Shown: positions 12,306-24,118 of the stretch, piece by piece | How positions within the stretch are numbered: the stretch's first letter is position 1 | How the letters are laid out: each line of letters opens with the position of its first letter | DNA from: Auricularia sp. M13 | Lineage: Eukaryota > Basidiomycota > Agaricomycetes > Auriculariales > Auriculariaceae | Length of the DNA: 64,000 nucleotides | Direction: 5' to 3' | Assembly: GCA_037042915.1 (NCBI GenBank) | Contig: CM073202.1 | Span: forward strand, 1-64,000 | Made by a program: the position numbers and the translations under genes | Notes under the pieces: generated by a model | What the model saw: the letters and a program-made list of their open reading frames with translations, nothing else | What the model was told of the DNA's origin: nothing | Databases searched by the model: none

Positions 12306-12976
12306 TCCCAGGTTCCAAAAAAGTGTTTTGCTTTTGACGAACACTGTTGCAGCGTTACAGCAAATTGCAACAAATCACTTCCCGTGAAATACACCCTCTA
12401 GCAATGGACAGAGCAAAGTTGAGTCTGTGGCAGCCCATGCCAGTGAAGCGCTTGCGCTTCTGGCAGCAATGTGCTCACGCGGCCATCTCAAGGGTCGTGC
12501 AAGGTGCGCTAGACGGGTTCTACTGAATACAACACGGGTGCACATGCATCGCGTGCTGACTAGCTTCCCGTATCCTGTAACTTGGAGCCAATACAACGCC
12601 ACTTCGCACTGCAATGAACAGCAGCTGCTCCGTTGTACGGCGCCGCTCCGCGCACATGCAATGGGCTCCGCGTCTCCGTGCATCCTTGACATTCAATCAA
12701 CGTTGCAAGCAGTACACGCGCTACCTTTTACCCTTGGCAATCAACCCGACGCGCGAGAAAGAAAAAAAAAACGAAAGACCATGATTACATCCGACCGGAC
12801 AGACAAAGCCCTACGATGGATACAGTGGAAAGGGAACAACAACAGCAGCAGCGGTGTGTAGCGTGTAGTGTGTGGACGGCGACAATCGCTCTCAGCGATG
12901 CGCATGTAGGTAAACGGTGTATGCGGCAGCGGCATCGCTCTCAGCGATACGCACGTGGGAATGCGGATCGCAGGCG
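12306..12976. other. Intergenic spacer with a short direct repeat
   Basis: No gene seen. A block reading ATCGCTCTCAGCGAT followed by RCGCAYGT occurs twice (near 12885 and 12934), about 49 bp apart, just downstream of the DUF6533 gene. Each copy contains the small palindrome ATCGCTnnnAGCGAT. Confidence 0.45.
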
Positions 12977-14488
12977 CTACGGCGACCCGAGCTTGCCGTC
13001 CATCTCGAAGATTTCCTGCGTGGACGTGATGACGGGAAGCGCGCCGAGGTGCACGCTGTGCCGCAAGCGATTACGCTCGCGGCTCTGGTTGAGCACGAGC
13101 CGGTGAACGAGTGTGTTGAGCAGGCCCCAGGTCAGGCTGCGCGCGCGTCAGCATGATCAGCGAACGTTAGATGCGATCGTTACGAAATCAGCGGGTGCGA
13201 GCAGACGAGCGTAATAGAGCGGGTAGCAAGGATACGGAGCTGTGGAAAACGGAACGGACGTGTGTAGAGGACGGGAAATCGCAGGTAGAACCAGATACGC
13301 ACAACATAGACGTAAAAAAACCATTCGGCCCGCTCGTAAGCGTCGTCGCAAGGTTCGTCAGCCGCAGCGCAACGACAGCAGCAAAGTACGCTGCGCCGTC
13401 GCGCATGAGCAGGCTCGTGAGCTTCGCAGTGTCCTTGCGCGGCTTGTCGAGCACGTTCCAGAGCGTACTCGCGAACACCGCCAGGTCGAACACCAACTAC
13501 GCCAGTCGCAGTTAGCTCAGGGGAAAACAGGAGCACGGCTCGGACGCGACGCACGCCAGACGCCCACATGCCCGCCAATATGCGCGGCGAGACCGAGAGC
13601 GCGCAGACGTTGAAATGCTTGTCGAAGCCGAAATGCGCTAGTCGGGCCGTTCGTCAGCACCGCGCACGGCAAGGCGGGTGTGTTTCGGCGGAGACGTACC
13701 GAATGTCGTACGGACGCTAAGAAGCATAAACAGCAGCGTCGCGCCGTTCGTGACGAGGAAGCCGACGAGCAGCCAGAGCATCGCGCGCCGGCTGCAGTCC
13801 CACAGCTGCCACACCTCCATCGTCACCAGCCCTTCGAGTGGCGAATCAGCCGCGCCGCAGCACACAAGAATCAAATAGGGGAGATGGGAGCGCACCGTCT
13901 GCGAGCCCGACGCTGACGAAGGAGATGAGCGCCGTCGCGCCGAGAAGCGCGCGGCACCTGGAGCAGGCGAGGTGAGGCGGTGATCTGGCTGTACGATGAC
14001 GAATTTGAGATGGGACTCACGCCTATTGTCACGGGGAGCGGGATTGTCAGTCAGCACGGTCCAGGGGCAGCCAAACAAGCGCCGAACGGCAGCTAGCGCA
14101 AGGGCTCACCGTGTCTGACATGTCTGTCGCGAAGCCCGATGACACTGCAGACGTGAATCAGCGCGAGAGGGAATGGCAGGGGGATGCGCGGCGGGTGCGT
14201 ACTGTGTGCGGCGAAGATCATGCCGACGATGGTGAGGTGGCGGTGGATGAGGAAGAGCAGGCGCTCGAGGCCGCGGCGCCCGCGCCAGATGAGCGCGACC
14301 TCGTCCGCGAACGACTCGGCCTCGTCGAGCAGCACGACCGTCAGCCCGGCCACTGCAAGTCAACAGCACCCGCGTCAGCACGTAATTTCCGAACGCAGTT
14401 GGTGGAGCGCGCACGCACCGGTGCAGTATCTCGTCGTGTGCGCGAGCGTCGCCGCGTGCAGCAGCGCAGCGCGGGCGGCGGGGTCCAT
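12977..14488 (-). CDS. DUF6533-domain membrane protein
   Basis: A basidiomycete multi-pass membrane protein of unknown function. It starts at the ATG at 14488 (MDPAARAALLHAATLAHTTR). The DUF6533 segment follows across the first intron: TVVLLDEAESFADEVALIW, then RGRRGLERLLFLIHRH, with the conserved D.EV..IW and R......LFL.NR-like positions. Later exons encode hydrophobic helices (WLLVGFLVTNGATLLFMLLS near 13740; RDGAAYFAAVVALRLTNLA near 13360-13410). The last exon ends with ITSTQEIFEMDGKLGSP and a stop at 12977. About six exons have short introns. The family normally has seven helices with an N-terminal DUF6533 region, and this gene fits. No break was seen. Confidence 0.8.
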
Positions 14489-17159
14489 TACGGAGTAGGG
14501 ACGTGATAGGGGAAGGGAAAGATGGTGTGAGGGGAAGAGGGAAAGGGGGGATAAAGTTGACACCACACGGCGGAAGCGGGGGAAAGCGGAAACGGTGAAT
14601 CGCGGCAGAGGGCTGGCTTCTCGAGAAGAACTGGGAACTTCTGGGGCCCAGCGCTTGACAATGAGAGGTCGCCGGATGGGTCCTTGCCGTCAGATGCTTG
14701 TCCGGACCCGGAGAAGCACGCCGCGCACGCGCGGGGGGTGGCGCTGGGGCCCGCGTTCCTGGGCGCTGTCTGTGCGCGCTGAGATTCAAATTGGGAATAT
14801 CGAGTGAATACACTATCCTGAGATTTATAATACTTGATGAGACTCACTGCCCGTTCCGGACGCCCGTGCGTAACAGTAACATTGGCGGCGATCAACCGCC
14901 ATGCTGTTGTGTTCGCACTGTCTCGTGCGCCGGGATCGCTGCCAGTGTGGCAGCATGATGACGTCTTGTTGTCGTATCTGCGGCCGTAGGTGTCAATGTG
15001 GTGCGCGCGCGTGCAGACACCAGAGGGTTCTCGCGATCTAATCTAATTAACCACGGCTCACAGTCAGACGAATTGTAGCCGTAGAAAATGACAGCGTACC
15101 GCGCAGACAACCACGTCCGGGATCGCGATATAGTGCGCAGGGAGCGAAGGGCTGATGCGCCGTGAAACATTGGCGGGTGTCGCGCCGGATGCCAATCGGT
15201 GCGGACGAGCCACGCCGTCTATTAGTCCCGGCCGAACTTCGTGTTACCCAAGCAACGAGCAATTGAGTACATGGCTCGTACCCGAACGATACCGCTCGCG
15301 CCCACTGGTGGCGGTGGATGGTGGGCTGCAAGCCTGTTGGTCAACAATAACTGAGCAAGTCTCGGCCGAAAAAAATCGCTTACACAAAACTAGGTCAGGC
15401 TATGAAGTGCGCGGGCAGTAGTCAGGCAAACGATTCAGCTGTGAGCACGGATTCAAGGGTAGCCGCTGTCTTGCAGAACACTCGGAGCCCATTTTCGAAC
15501 GTTGGCTACGGACAAGAGACGGAATCAAACCTCGGAAGCAACCGTTTTGCTTGTTGGCCTCCGACCGTCCTGCTCTGCGCCATGGGGTTGCGCAGCCATC
15601 GCGCGCACACTCTACATCGCTCAATTGTCGATATTGTATCTTTCTCGGACTCATACTGGCTGCACACCTCTCGCGTAAGCCTCGAACCAGGCTTCTTCTA
15701 GATTCATCTCAATGCGATGGCACGGTGATCATACAGCATACCTTCGAAGTCCGGCGGCATTGAATGGTGTTCTTAGACTGTCAAGCGCCTTGCTGCTGGT
15801 GACCTGTGCATGGCGCTCGCGCTTCTTCATCGCGGTGACTCCGAACCCGAACCGCTCGTCCTCGTCTGAGCACCGACCAGCTGCGCAGGCCCTGGACCCA
15901 ACTGTCTACCTTTGCTGGACCATGAGGCCGTGTTCTGCGAAACTTCCGACTGATCTTTCGCTAAGATCTGTATCTTCTTCGTCTCGGTCGGTGACTCCGC
16001 GCGCTCCGTTAAGCTACTGAATCACGTTGCGCGACCCTCGACCCTTACTGGCGCGACCCTCAAGAAGTCCGCACAAGCACCTGGCTTGCAGATGATACCA
16101 GAGCACAAGCGCAGCGCGAGAGGATCACACGGTCTTTTGCCCCCACCAACATCCTAATTCCTAGTCATGTAATTCGATCGTGCGGACTCGGAAATTCTGA
16201 ACCTAACTTTGACTGTGCAGTGTGCAGGACTGCTACTGATTGACTTTGCAAGGCCCTCGGCCCTGAGTCGAACGGCGCGACCTTCAAGATTGCCGCATAA
16301 GCACCAGTCGTGCTCGGACAAAACCACGGCACGTGTGCAGCATGAGTCTTCCGGCATTCTTCTGATATCTCAATTCTCACCGTGACATCTGCGTTACGAC
16401 CCTGAAAGACTACCTGGGCTTCTCGCACATGAGTACCGGATGTCTTCAATGAATGGATTTAACGCGCACATTTCTTACAGATCGCTCGGATTCTCTAGGG
16501 TCGCAGTGTGGATTGCCTGCATGCATCCGGCACATCATACCATGCGAGAATACATGGATGCATTGGAAGTGCGGGCGTCGGCAGAATAGGGCGCGGCTCA
16601 GGACCCCGCGAGCAGTGGCGACAGGCATCCCGATTAATCCAGAATTCGCAGAAGAGCCCGGCGCGCTGAAATGAGGTATGAAGATCACTTGCTATGGAAT
16701 GACTTTTTTGTCACTCTGGGATAGCTATTGCATCTGAACGCGTCGTGCCGTCACTATCACTGACGGGCGGTTTCTGCAATTCTGCCTCAATTTGTTCAGT
16801 ATCGGCAGGATTCAATCTTTTAGCGTTTACCAAAGCTGGTACACAGAAAGTGCCGCAATTATCCATTTTGGGGAACGGGGAATTGTTCTTTTTCAAGCTC
16901 CGCTGGCAGCCCTTGCTCCGAACTTGCATTGATCACGCTGTGAACTCACGCCTTGCGCCGCGCCCCACGGACTGTTGAGCGTAGACGATGGTAGCTGATT
17001 TATGGCCAAGGGCCGGTCAGCGCACGCGATGACGCCAAGTGCTGCCGATTATGATTATGGTTGGGAGGCGGTCGCGTTAAAGTTGCTCGCCATCCATCTC
17101 CGCGACACCGCCTGTCTTCTTCCCACCCCGTCCGTCGACCGTAACTACAAATTTGTGCT
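14489..17159. other. Intergenic, no recognisable gene
   Basis: About 2.7 kb between the DUF6533 gene and the F-box gene. Several short open frames occur on both strands, but none shows a domain, a signal peptide or an exon-like structure that I can support. No inverted repeats or satellite were seen. Confidence 0.4.
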
Positions 17160-18624
17160 ATGGTAGACACAACCTCTTCTCCCGCGTACGCTCATGCGCT
17201 GGTTTCCGGACGATAGTTTGCTGAATAGTTGAACCATACGCAGTATCCACGCGGACTCTGAGGAGCAAGGTATCCACCGCCTGCCTCCAGAACTCTTGCC
17301 AGAGGTCTTCATAAACACGGGGATCGCGGACCTACCCCGGCTCATGCGCGTCTGCCGGCTGTGGCGCGCTCATATACTCCCTCTGCCGCGGTTATGGACG
17401 AATTTGAACCTCACGCGCATGCCGGACTGCGCGTCTGGTATCCTACCTGCAGTCCTGCCTCGCTCCGGCCAGCTCCCGCTTAGTATATCCTGTGTCTTCA
17501 CGCACAGTTTCGAGATGCAACGCCTTTGCGAGGTACTGAAGCCGGTGCTATACCGCGTGCAGCATCTCGCGCTCCTCTGCAGCGCGCGCGAGGACTACAT
17601 GCACATTTTCACCCATTTCCTCTCTGCTCCAGCGCCGATTCTCCGCTCGCTCGACGTCTCCACCGGGTCTACCGCGCCGTGCGGGTCCATTTTCGACAGC
17701 TTCCCGCAGTACCAGCAGCAATTCCACGCGCCGAACACCGTGACCTTGACGGCTATCCGCATTCCGGGCAAGCTCTTCGGCAACGTGCCGGGCCAGCTGC
17801 GCGAGGTCAACTGTGGCTCGCATTTCCTCCCCGCAGGACCGTGCCCCGCGCTCTCCGTGGTCACGACGGCGCGCCTGAACATCGGCGAGTACAACCGCTG
17901 CGCGCTCCGCCGCGCCTGTGCGGTATTCCCAAGCATGACGGCGCTCGAGGTGCTCAACTGCTGCGACGCCGACGCCGTGGGACGCATCCCGGACGGGCAC
18001 CCGCTTCGCTCTGTGCGCCTCGTCTCGCGCGAAGATACAGACACGATCTTGTGGGCCGACCTCGTCAACGGCAGGTATACGCGCCTTCCTATCCTCCACC
18101 TGGAGCATTTCCCTCCCAAGGTCGCTGAGAGCGCGGTGACGGATCCGGAGTGGACGGTGCGCGCGCTCGCGCTGGACGACGGTGGTCGCTGCACCGCGAA
18201 GCTCGTCTCGGTCTCGGAAAAATCTATCTGCACCATCGCTCAGCAAGGCGCGCAAGATCTCCTGGCCCTGTATTCATTAACGCAGAATATCGTCGAGCTG
18301 ACGATCAGCCTCGCCTCTGACGCCAGTCCCATCCTGAACTTGACCGTCCCGCGCGTGCAGATGCTCACGATCTCAGGCGCGCTGGACTTCGAGGTCGTCT
18401 GCCGCTGCGGCCTGCTTATCGCGCCCAAGCTGCGCGTTATCCGAATCGCTGGCCTCGATGTGCTCGACTCACGCGCGCTGGCGGAGTTCATCTCGAAGCA
18501 CATCCAGCACACCAACACTTCTCGGCCTGTGCTCGCCCTCCAGCCTCGGGTCCTTCTCGGTGCAGATGCTAACGGTCTCGCTGCTTTGTACCATGTGGTA
18601 TCGGGGATCGAGGTTGGGCGATGA
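17160..18624 (+). CDS. F-box protein with LRR-like C-terminal region
   Basis: A likely substrate-recognition subunit of an SCF ubiquitin ligase. The F-box is read as RLPPELLPEVF, followed by LPRLMRVCRLWRAHIL and LPRLWTNLNLT, the typical basidiomycete F-box pattern ending in LW..L.L. The long open exon has no ATG before the F-box, so a first exon is inferred: ATG at 17160 (MVDTTSSPAYAHAL), an intron about 17202-17262 and re-entry in phase at EQGIHRLPPE. The donor gtttcc is weak, so the start is tentative. The remaining about 400 residues form irregular repeats of short hydrophobic strands ending GIEVGR at 18624. It faces a paralogue on the opposite strand that ends 284 bp away. Confidence 0.7.
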
Positions 18625-18907
18625 ATTGTTATACAGTAATATGCGAATATCGCATCTGGGTTTTGTGGTTGGTGATACGAATTCGATGCGATTCTGTAGC
18701 ATGCTGCCCGAGCATGCGTGCGTAGGACAGGATAGGTCGAAAGGTGTCAGGTACGAGGGGACAATGGGCCGGAACTCGCAGTGCATCAGATAGTCCAACG
18801 CTGACCAAGTGCATCCCCTGAATTGTCCCCACTAACGTAGCGTTCTCATGATTTCGCCTTCCGTTCAAGACGAACGTCGGGTTAAAACATTAGCTCAAAG
18901 CAGTCAA

Positions 18908-20422
18908 TCATCCAGCGTATTCGATCGTTCCTACGAGCGCGCTCAGTGCTTTCATCCCAATCTCGTCGTCGGCGAGCCTCACGCCCAGCCCTTCAATGCA
19001 GAGCACTGGCAGGCGACTAGTATAAACCTGCACGTGTGCGGATATGAACCATACTAGAGCAGACGGTGCGACGACGCTAAATTTGTCGTCGCTGGTCCGA
19101 TCGGGATGCGCTCCGCGCCAGAGCAAGCAAATGGTGTGCAGTTTCGGGGCGTCGAGAGCCGCATTCCTCCAACATTGCGTCGTCGAGCAGTGTCCCCATT
19201 GCAGGACGAACTGCATGCCCGTAAACGTTCGGCACCGGTGCGCCGCACAGAATGTTGAACGTCGTCAATGCGGGAAGGCAGCCTCGCGGTAAGAGCAGAG
19301 CCAGGCGCGTCTGACGGTGAGATAGGGCGAGCAATATCGTCAGGCTGGTGAGACCGCGCAGCTGTGCAGTCTCCCCCATCGTCGTTCCCACGTTCAAATT
19401 TCTGTTGGGATGGGGCGCCATCTCGGACATGCGACACTCCCGCGCACCAGCGACGAGAACGGCGTCCGTGAAGTCGTCGTAGTCGATGGTTAAAGAGCGG
19501 AGGGACCACGCAGCGTCGGCACATGCCTGAAACAGCACAGTCTGGCAGTAGTTGCGTAAACAGAACACATCGATGCGCGTGTAGCCCTGGGCGACCAGGC
19601 TGTCCCACGATAGATAGTTCGGCCAGTCTTGAATAGGACGGAGACCCAGCTCCAAAAATCGCACAGGATGAGCTTCGGGAAGCTTCTCGAGATCGTAAGC
19701 GGCCCCGTAGTTGTCTACGTGTAGTGTGTGTAGGCGCGGAAAGAGCGTGAAGAGACGGGTGTCCGCAAAGTACAACGGAGTGATCCGCAGGCTGTGCACG
19801 TCTGCGAGACAGTTCATAGCTGCAGGAAGAGGATGTGCGCCCCACCAGACAGTTTCGAGCTGCGGTGCTGCGCTCAAGAAGCCGACGGGCATGTCCGCCT
19901 CGTATTCAAACGCGGCCGTAGACTTGCGCCCATGTGACACGTCCAGAACACGCAACAGCGGTGCCCACCCGCATAAAAGCGAAAAAAGCGGGGTATACAG
20001 ATCTCTGAAAGGACAAACCACGGACAGCGACCGGACACGATGCAGATGCGGCGCAAGGGCAGAAGCTATTTTGCCGATAGGATATGCACTTGATTCCGTA
20101 AATACGACGGACAGGGCTAGAGGAGCAGACCCAGATCGTAAGAGCAGTTCTGGAAGAATGTACAGCGCTTTGGTGCCGTCTGAGCGTAGGTCCAGGTCCA
20201 TCCATAGAACGGCGCAACGCGTGATAATAAAACGCCAACGTTGGCAAAGGCGGCAACAACGCGGTCGAGCACAGGTAGAAAAACAGCGATATTGACCAGG
20301 ATATCCTCAGGTAGATTCTGTGCGAGCGCGCAAAGTTGCGCGCCGGCCTTAGCCTTGGGCGATGTTCCAGACGATGTTGAACGTCCGTCCGCTTTGTAGT
20401 ACCGCGAGTGGTCAAAAACCAT
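18908..20422 (-). pseudogene. F-box paralogue with two frame breaks
   Basis: Minus-strand relative of the 17.2-kb gene. It starts at 20422 (MVFDHSRYYKADGR). The F-box LPEDILVNIAVFLPVLDRVV is followed by a one-base frame change near 20205, after which the protein continues as WMDLDLRSDG and TKALYILPELLLRSGS in a long clean frame. Near 19150 a second change returns to the original frame, giving LDAPKLHTICLLWRG and the end ALSALVGTIEYAG, which lines up with LIAPKLRVIRIAGLD and the C-terminus of the other paralogue. The two shifts cancel, but about 1 kb lies between them. No plausible introns explain them. A recent pseudogene is most likely; sequencing error cannot be excluded. Confidence 0.55.
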
Positions 20423-22586
20423 TTCCTATGCCATCGTAGACCATCCATGGCGCAAACGACAAGGGCACCGGTACGCTGACAGAGCAAGAGACTGGCAAGA
20501 AGAAAGCAAGTCCGGAACAAATGATGGGAGCGGAGCTTAAAAAAGAACAACGTCCAACGCGAAAGGCTTCAACTCCAATTAGCACTCCGTCGAAGATAAA
20601 AATCTCTGCACGCAGCCGTAAGGGTCCTGACTCTATTTCGCACAGGACTCTCTGCACTGGAATAAGTAAGATGACCTGATTGCCCGTTTTGAGCCGAACG
20701 TCTGCTGCTTGCCTGCTTCGCGCTGGAAGCGCATCCGTGTTGCAGCCGGAAAGGAGTTTCGGCTCCTTCACAGACGCTGCTGCATGCGCTGAATCGTGCA
20801 CTATGCAGTGATCGTCCATATATATGTGGTTTAAACGACTGCCGTGCTAAATGGCTAGTCCATTCGGTTACTGTCACTGTTTCTACGGATATTCCTTCAC
20901 CTACTCGATACAGCAGTCCACGTAGAAATTACTCACGTTCTCTGCCCACGGTCTGCAGGCATTTATTATATTTCGTCGTTCAGTTAGAGGGACGTTCGCT
21001 GTACGAGTCCAGCCAGCTGTCCTGCCAGGTGAGACATTCAAAGCGCAGCAATCGACCAGGCGCGCAACTGCGATTAGCCGTTCCGCCTGGCAGATCTCAT
21101 CCATCGCCAGACGGTCCGTAGCTTACCATCCCGGAGTCAGTGCAGGATCCGAATGTGAAAGGCAAGGTATAAATACAGCCCACCAACTGTCCGAAAAGTC
21201 CAATGCCTCTTCAACTCCATGTCGAACTCTCCGTGTCGCTCTCATCATCTGCCATGCAGCCGATACACGCGGGAATCACCCCAGGTGCTATGGATTAACT
21301 GCCCGTCTCCGCACTGCGCCGGAAATCCCGCTCACGCACAACGATCGATATTGCAAACCGCATTCCAAGCTTTGTCGGGCACAGCTCGTACCTAAAGCCG
21401 TCATGCTTGGGGGGTAGGTAACGGAACCTCGGTGCGCCAGTGGAACTTAACGGCCGCGATGGCACCCTAGCGCGTGCTCAGACTCATTGCTCCAGACTAT
21501 CGTCCTGCAGCACACCTGCGCTCTAAGGCGAATAGTTTCACAGGTACAAAAAAGAGTCACATTCGCTGCGATCCTTTGTCGCGCGGAGCCACACGCGCGG
21601 GAATGTGACGAGCCGGCGTGCGTGCAGCTCCACAGGCTAAAGATTGACAAAAGCTCTATTGCGCGCGCGATGTGGTAGTGGTATCATCTGGAATCGGTAT
21701 CATTTGAATTCCAAGTTATGGGCTAACGGCGGGCATCTGCTCAAGCGCACGACAGTCGAACGTCGGGCAAACCGTCGTGCGGTGCCCTGCAACCACAAAG
21801 CATCGCGGCGAGGCTTTGCGAATGCCCGAACTAGACAGAGACGCGGTCGCCTACTGATAGCCAGCCAGCGTACAGTGCGTACGCTCCGCTTTCGGATACT
21901 CGTATACCCGTCGCGCGTAGCCCGCCAACGCCGAGCATCGCGCCGAAGGCATCCGATCCGAGGCAGGCGCAAGAGACTCGGAATAGTGCCGACAAACGGT
22001 TTGATTTGATTTGATTTGATCATATATTGCCCGTGAGGCCGTGCCTATGTGGGCATTTACAGTCTGGGATACATGCTGATGGAAGCGACACAATAACATG
22101 ATAGTCTTTCAGGGCGTCCCCATTATAATCGGCCGTCCATGCTGCGAGGCATGCCTCAGATGCCACACGCGGTGCCGTGCTATACGTATGCACGGCAGGC
22201 GTGTGGCCGACGGGCGGGCGATTGGCTTTCTGCGGTTTGCGTTCTTTTGTCATATGCGACAGCTCCTGTGCCGACAAACGGTCATTGTCAAGCGCGTAGG
22301 CAAAGAGTGCGCAGATGTGGATACCACAGACATCGAATAAGAAGGCGAAGCAACGAGCCGGATAGACGGAGGCGCGCGAGCAGAGATGGATACAGAAGGA
22401 GTTGGGCAACGCGCGAGCTGGCCAGACGCGGCAGACAGAGCACATAGACGGAAAGTGTTCTGGGCTTATTGCTCATTCGTGTACGCGGCAGGTTGTACAG
22501 ACGGTTCTAGGTCGTCGCGAGTGGACGCGGGGTGTCCACGCCACAATTCACAGGACTGATCGTGAGCGCAACCAACGGATGCTAGC
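20423..22586. other. Gene-poor stretch with a promoter-like module
   Basis: No gene recognised. It holds one promoter-like module at 21168-21256 (listed separately) and a TTTGA pentamer microsatellite at about 21996-22020. Short open frames show no domain. It ends at the target duplication of the hAT-type element. Confidence 0.4.
21168..21256 (+). promoter_or_regulatory. Promoter-like module A (TATA + CTCTCATCATCTGC)
   Basis: TATAAATA at 21168 is followed by a pyrimidine-rich leader, and at 21239-21252 by CTCTCATCATCTGC directly before an ATG (21254). The same arrangement recurs at four other plus-strand places in the window. The frame after this ATG is only 13 codons, so no gene product can be named. 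About 55 bp upstream lies CGGTCCGTAG, which is matched by CGGCCCGTAG upstream of the 27.2-kb copy. Confidence 0.4.
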
Positions 22587-23978
22587 TAAGGCTGCAACTA
22601 ATTTAATTAATTACTAAGTATAATTAATTAACAGCCTATATAAATATAATTAAAGTACGGACTCGTGTATTTTTGAGTAATTAGTTATAATTAATTGTAT
22701 CTACATGTCAACTTTATGAGGGCTCAGATCAACTGAGATGCATCTAGAGAGAGGTGTTCTACAGTTGGGGACAATCAAAAAGTATTTAGTTTTATAGACC
22801 CCCATAGTGTCATATATGGAAATGTGCGCCTCGTTGAGAGCTTTCGAACGGTGTAACTTTCAACACAATCCAACGAGCAGTTCCCCTGGAAACCTCCTTT
22901 TTAGGAAAGAGATTGCTCGAGATTTGGCAAAAAGCTTAAAACCTTATATAATATTACGTAAGCTATATCAACTGAAAGCTATCGATTCCCTGAGCATGAT
23001 TTTGCAAACATTGGACCAATTCAACGAGCCATTCATGTGTAATTTAGTGGAAACTCTCCAAAAGCGGAACTGAGCGACTTGATTCCGGCGTTGATCCAAC
23101 GGCTGACCATCATCCGGAGGTCCATATTCCGCTCCATGACCCTCCACCCCGATGTGATCAATTGCCCAACACCATCTGAGAGGTTATGAGGACCCAAAAT
23201 TTTATAATCCTCAAAGTATCCGAAAATATATTATGTCACATAAACTCATTTGGTGCTTAAAATGGTTTTTGAGACAACTTGTAATTTTGTCGAGGGCCCA
23301 AAGTTTTGGCAAAACCTAATTTCTCGTTAGAATATTACGTAATCATACTCAAAAAATCCGGAAATTTGGTGGGAACATGATTATGAAGTTCCCTAGTTGG
23401 TCTATAGCTTCCTTGGGAAGATATGGAGCAAATACATTCTAAATACTTTTTGATTGTCCCCAACTGTAGACCTGATCCACATTTATAGCGACCTTCCTGC
23501 CATGGGAATGGAGGTCATTGACGATATGCAAGACTGCCACGGATATCCGGAAGAGGCCGCTTCCGGGATAGTCAATTTCTGAAGTATCCTGAGGTTGTAA
23601 TGCATACAGTATCAAGCCATACGTAGTCCTATTAACCAATAATATACCTGAGGAGCAGGTATGGTATCCCAGTCATCAGACATGCATCATCTTGGATCGT
23701 CTTTCCCAATTTGGTAATACTCTCACCCAAAAAGGTTTCTTGCTTCACCCTCACATTGCAGGCATCTCAACACCTTAGGAACCTTGTATGATCAGTAGGT
23801 ATAGTTATAGAACCATGTATGATGTAGTCATTAGTTGCATACACCGAGTATAACTTGTCATCAATGGCACTTGATTTGATTCACATATAACTAGTTATAA
23901 TTAATTAATACTAATTACATACTAAATCTAAATAAAGTACGGCAAGGTGTACTTATATTTAATTTAGTTTCAGCCTTA
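22587..23978. mobile_element. AT-rich hAT-type element, 1392 bp
   Basis: The element is flanked by a perfect 8-bp duplication ATGCTAGC (22579-22586 and 23979-23986), the signature length of hAT transposons. The terminal inverted repeats start TAAGGCTGCAACTAA on the left and TAAGGCTGAAACTAA on the right. Subterminal AT-rich motifs (TAGTTATAATTAATT, AATAAAGTACGG-like) are also shared in inverted orientation. It stands out sharply from the GC-rich surroundings. It has no transposase and is interrupted by the mariner-type MITE at 22762-23466, so it is the older of the two. Confidence 0.8.
22762..23466. mobile_element. Nested mariner/pogo-type MITE, 705 bp
   Basis: Near-perfect terminal inverted repeats of about 30 bp begin CAGTTGGGGACAATCAAAAA on the left (22762) and match the complement of the right end (to 23466). 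TA dinucleotides lie at both outer edges (22760-22761, 23467-23468). CAGT at the tip plus a TA target is typical of Tc1/mariner (Fot1/pogo-like) elements. The 88-codon open frame inside (22807-23073) shows no DDE transposase motif, so the copy is non-autonomous. It inserted into the hAT-type element. Confidence 0.8.
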
Positions 23979-24118
23979 ATGCTAGCACGTACGCGTACAG
24001 CTCCTCTGGCGCACAGATATCACAGGTAGCCGCGCAACCGAGTCCGCCCATTGCAGCGCAGCCTTGGCGCCAATCGCGGTCTAAGTAGACTGTAGAAGAG
24101 CAGGAATCAAACGTCATT

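Noticed and set aside
14106-14813. 235-codon minus-strand frame over the DUF6533 start region
   Set aside because: It overlaps the true first exons in another frame and is Pro/Arg/Ala-rich with no family match.
17548-18255. Long minus-strand frame within the F-box gene
   Set aside because: Antisense shadow; the plus strand has the F-box motif and a continuous 440-codon frame.
22807-23073. 88-codon frame inside the nested MITE as a transposase
   Set aside because: Too short and without DDE or DNA-binding motifs; the element is non-autonomous.
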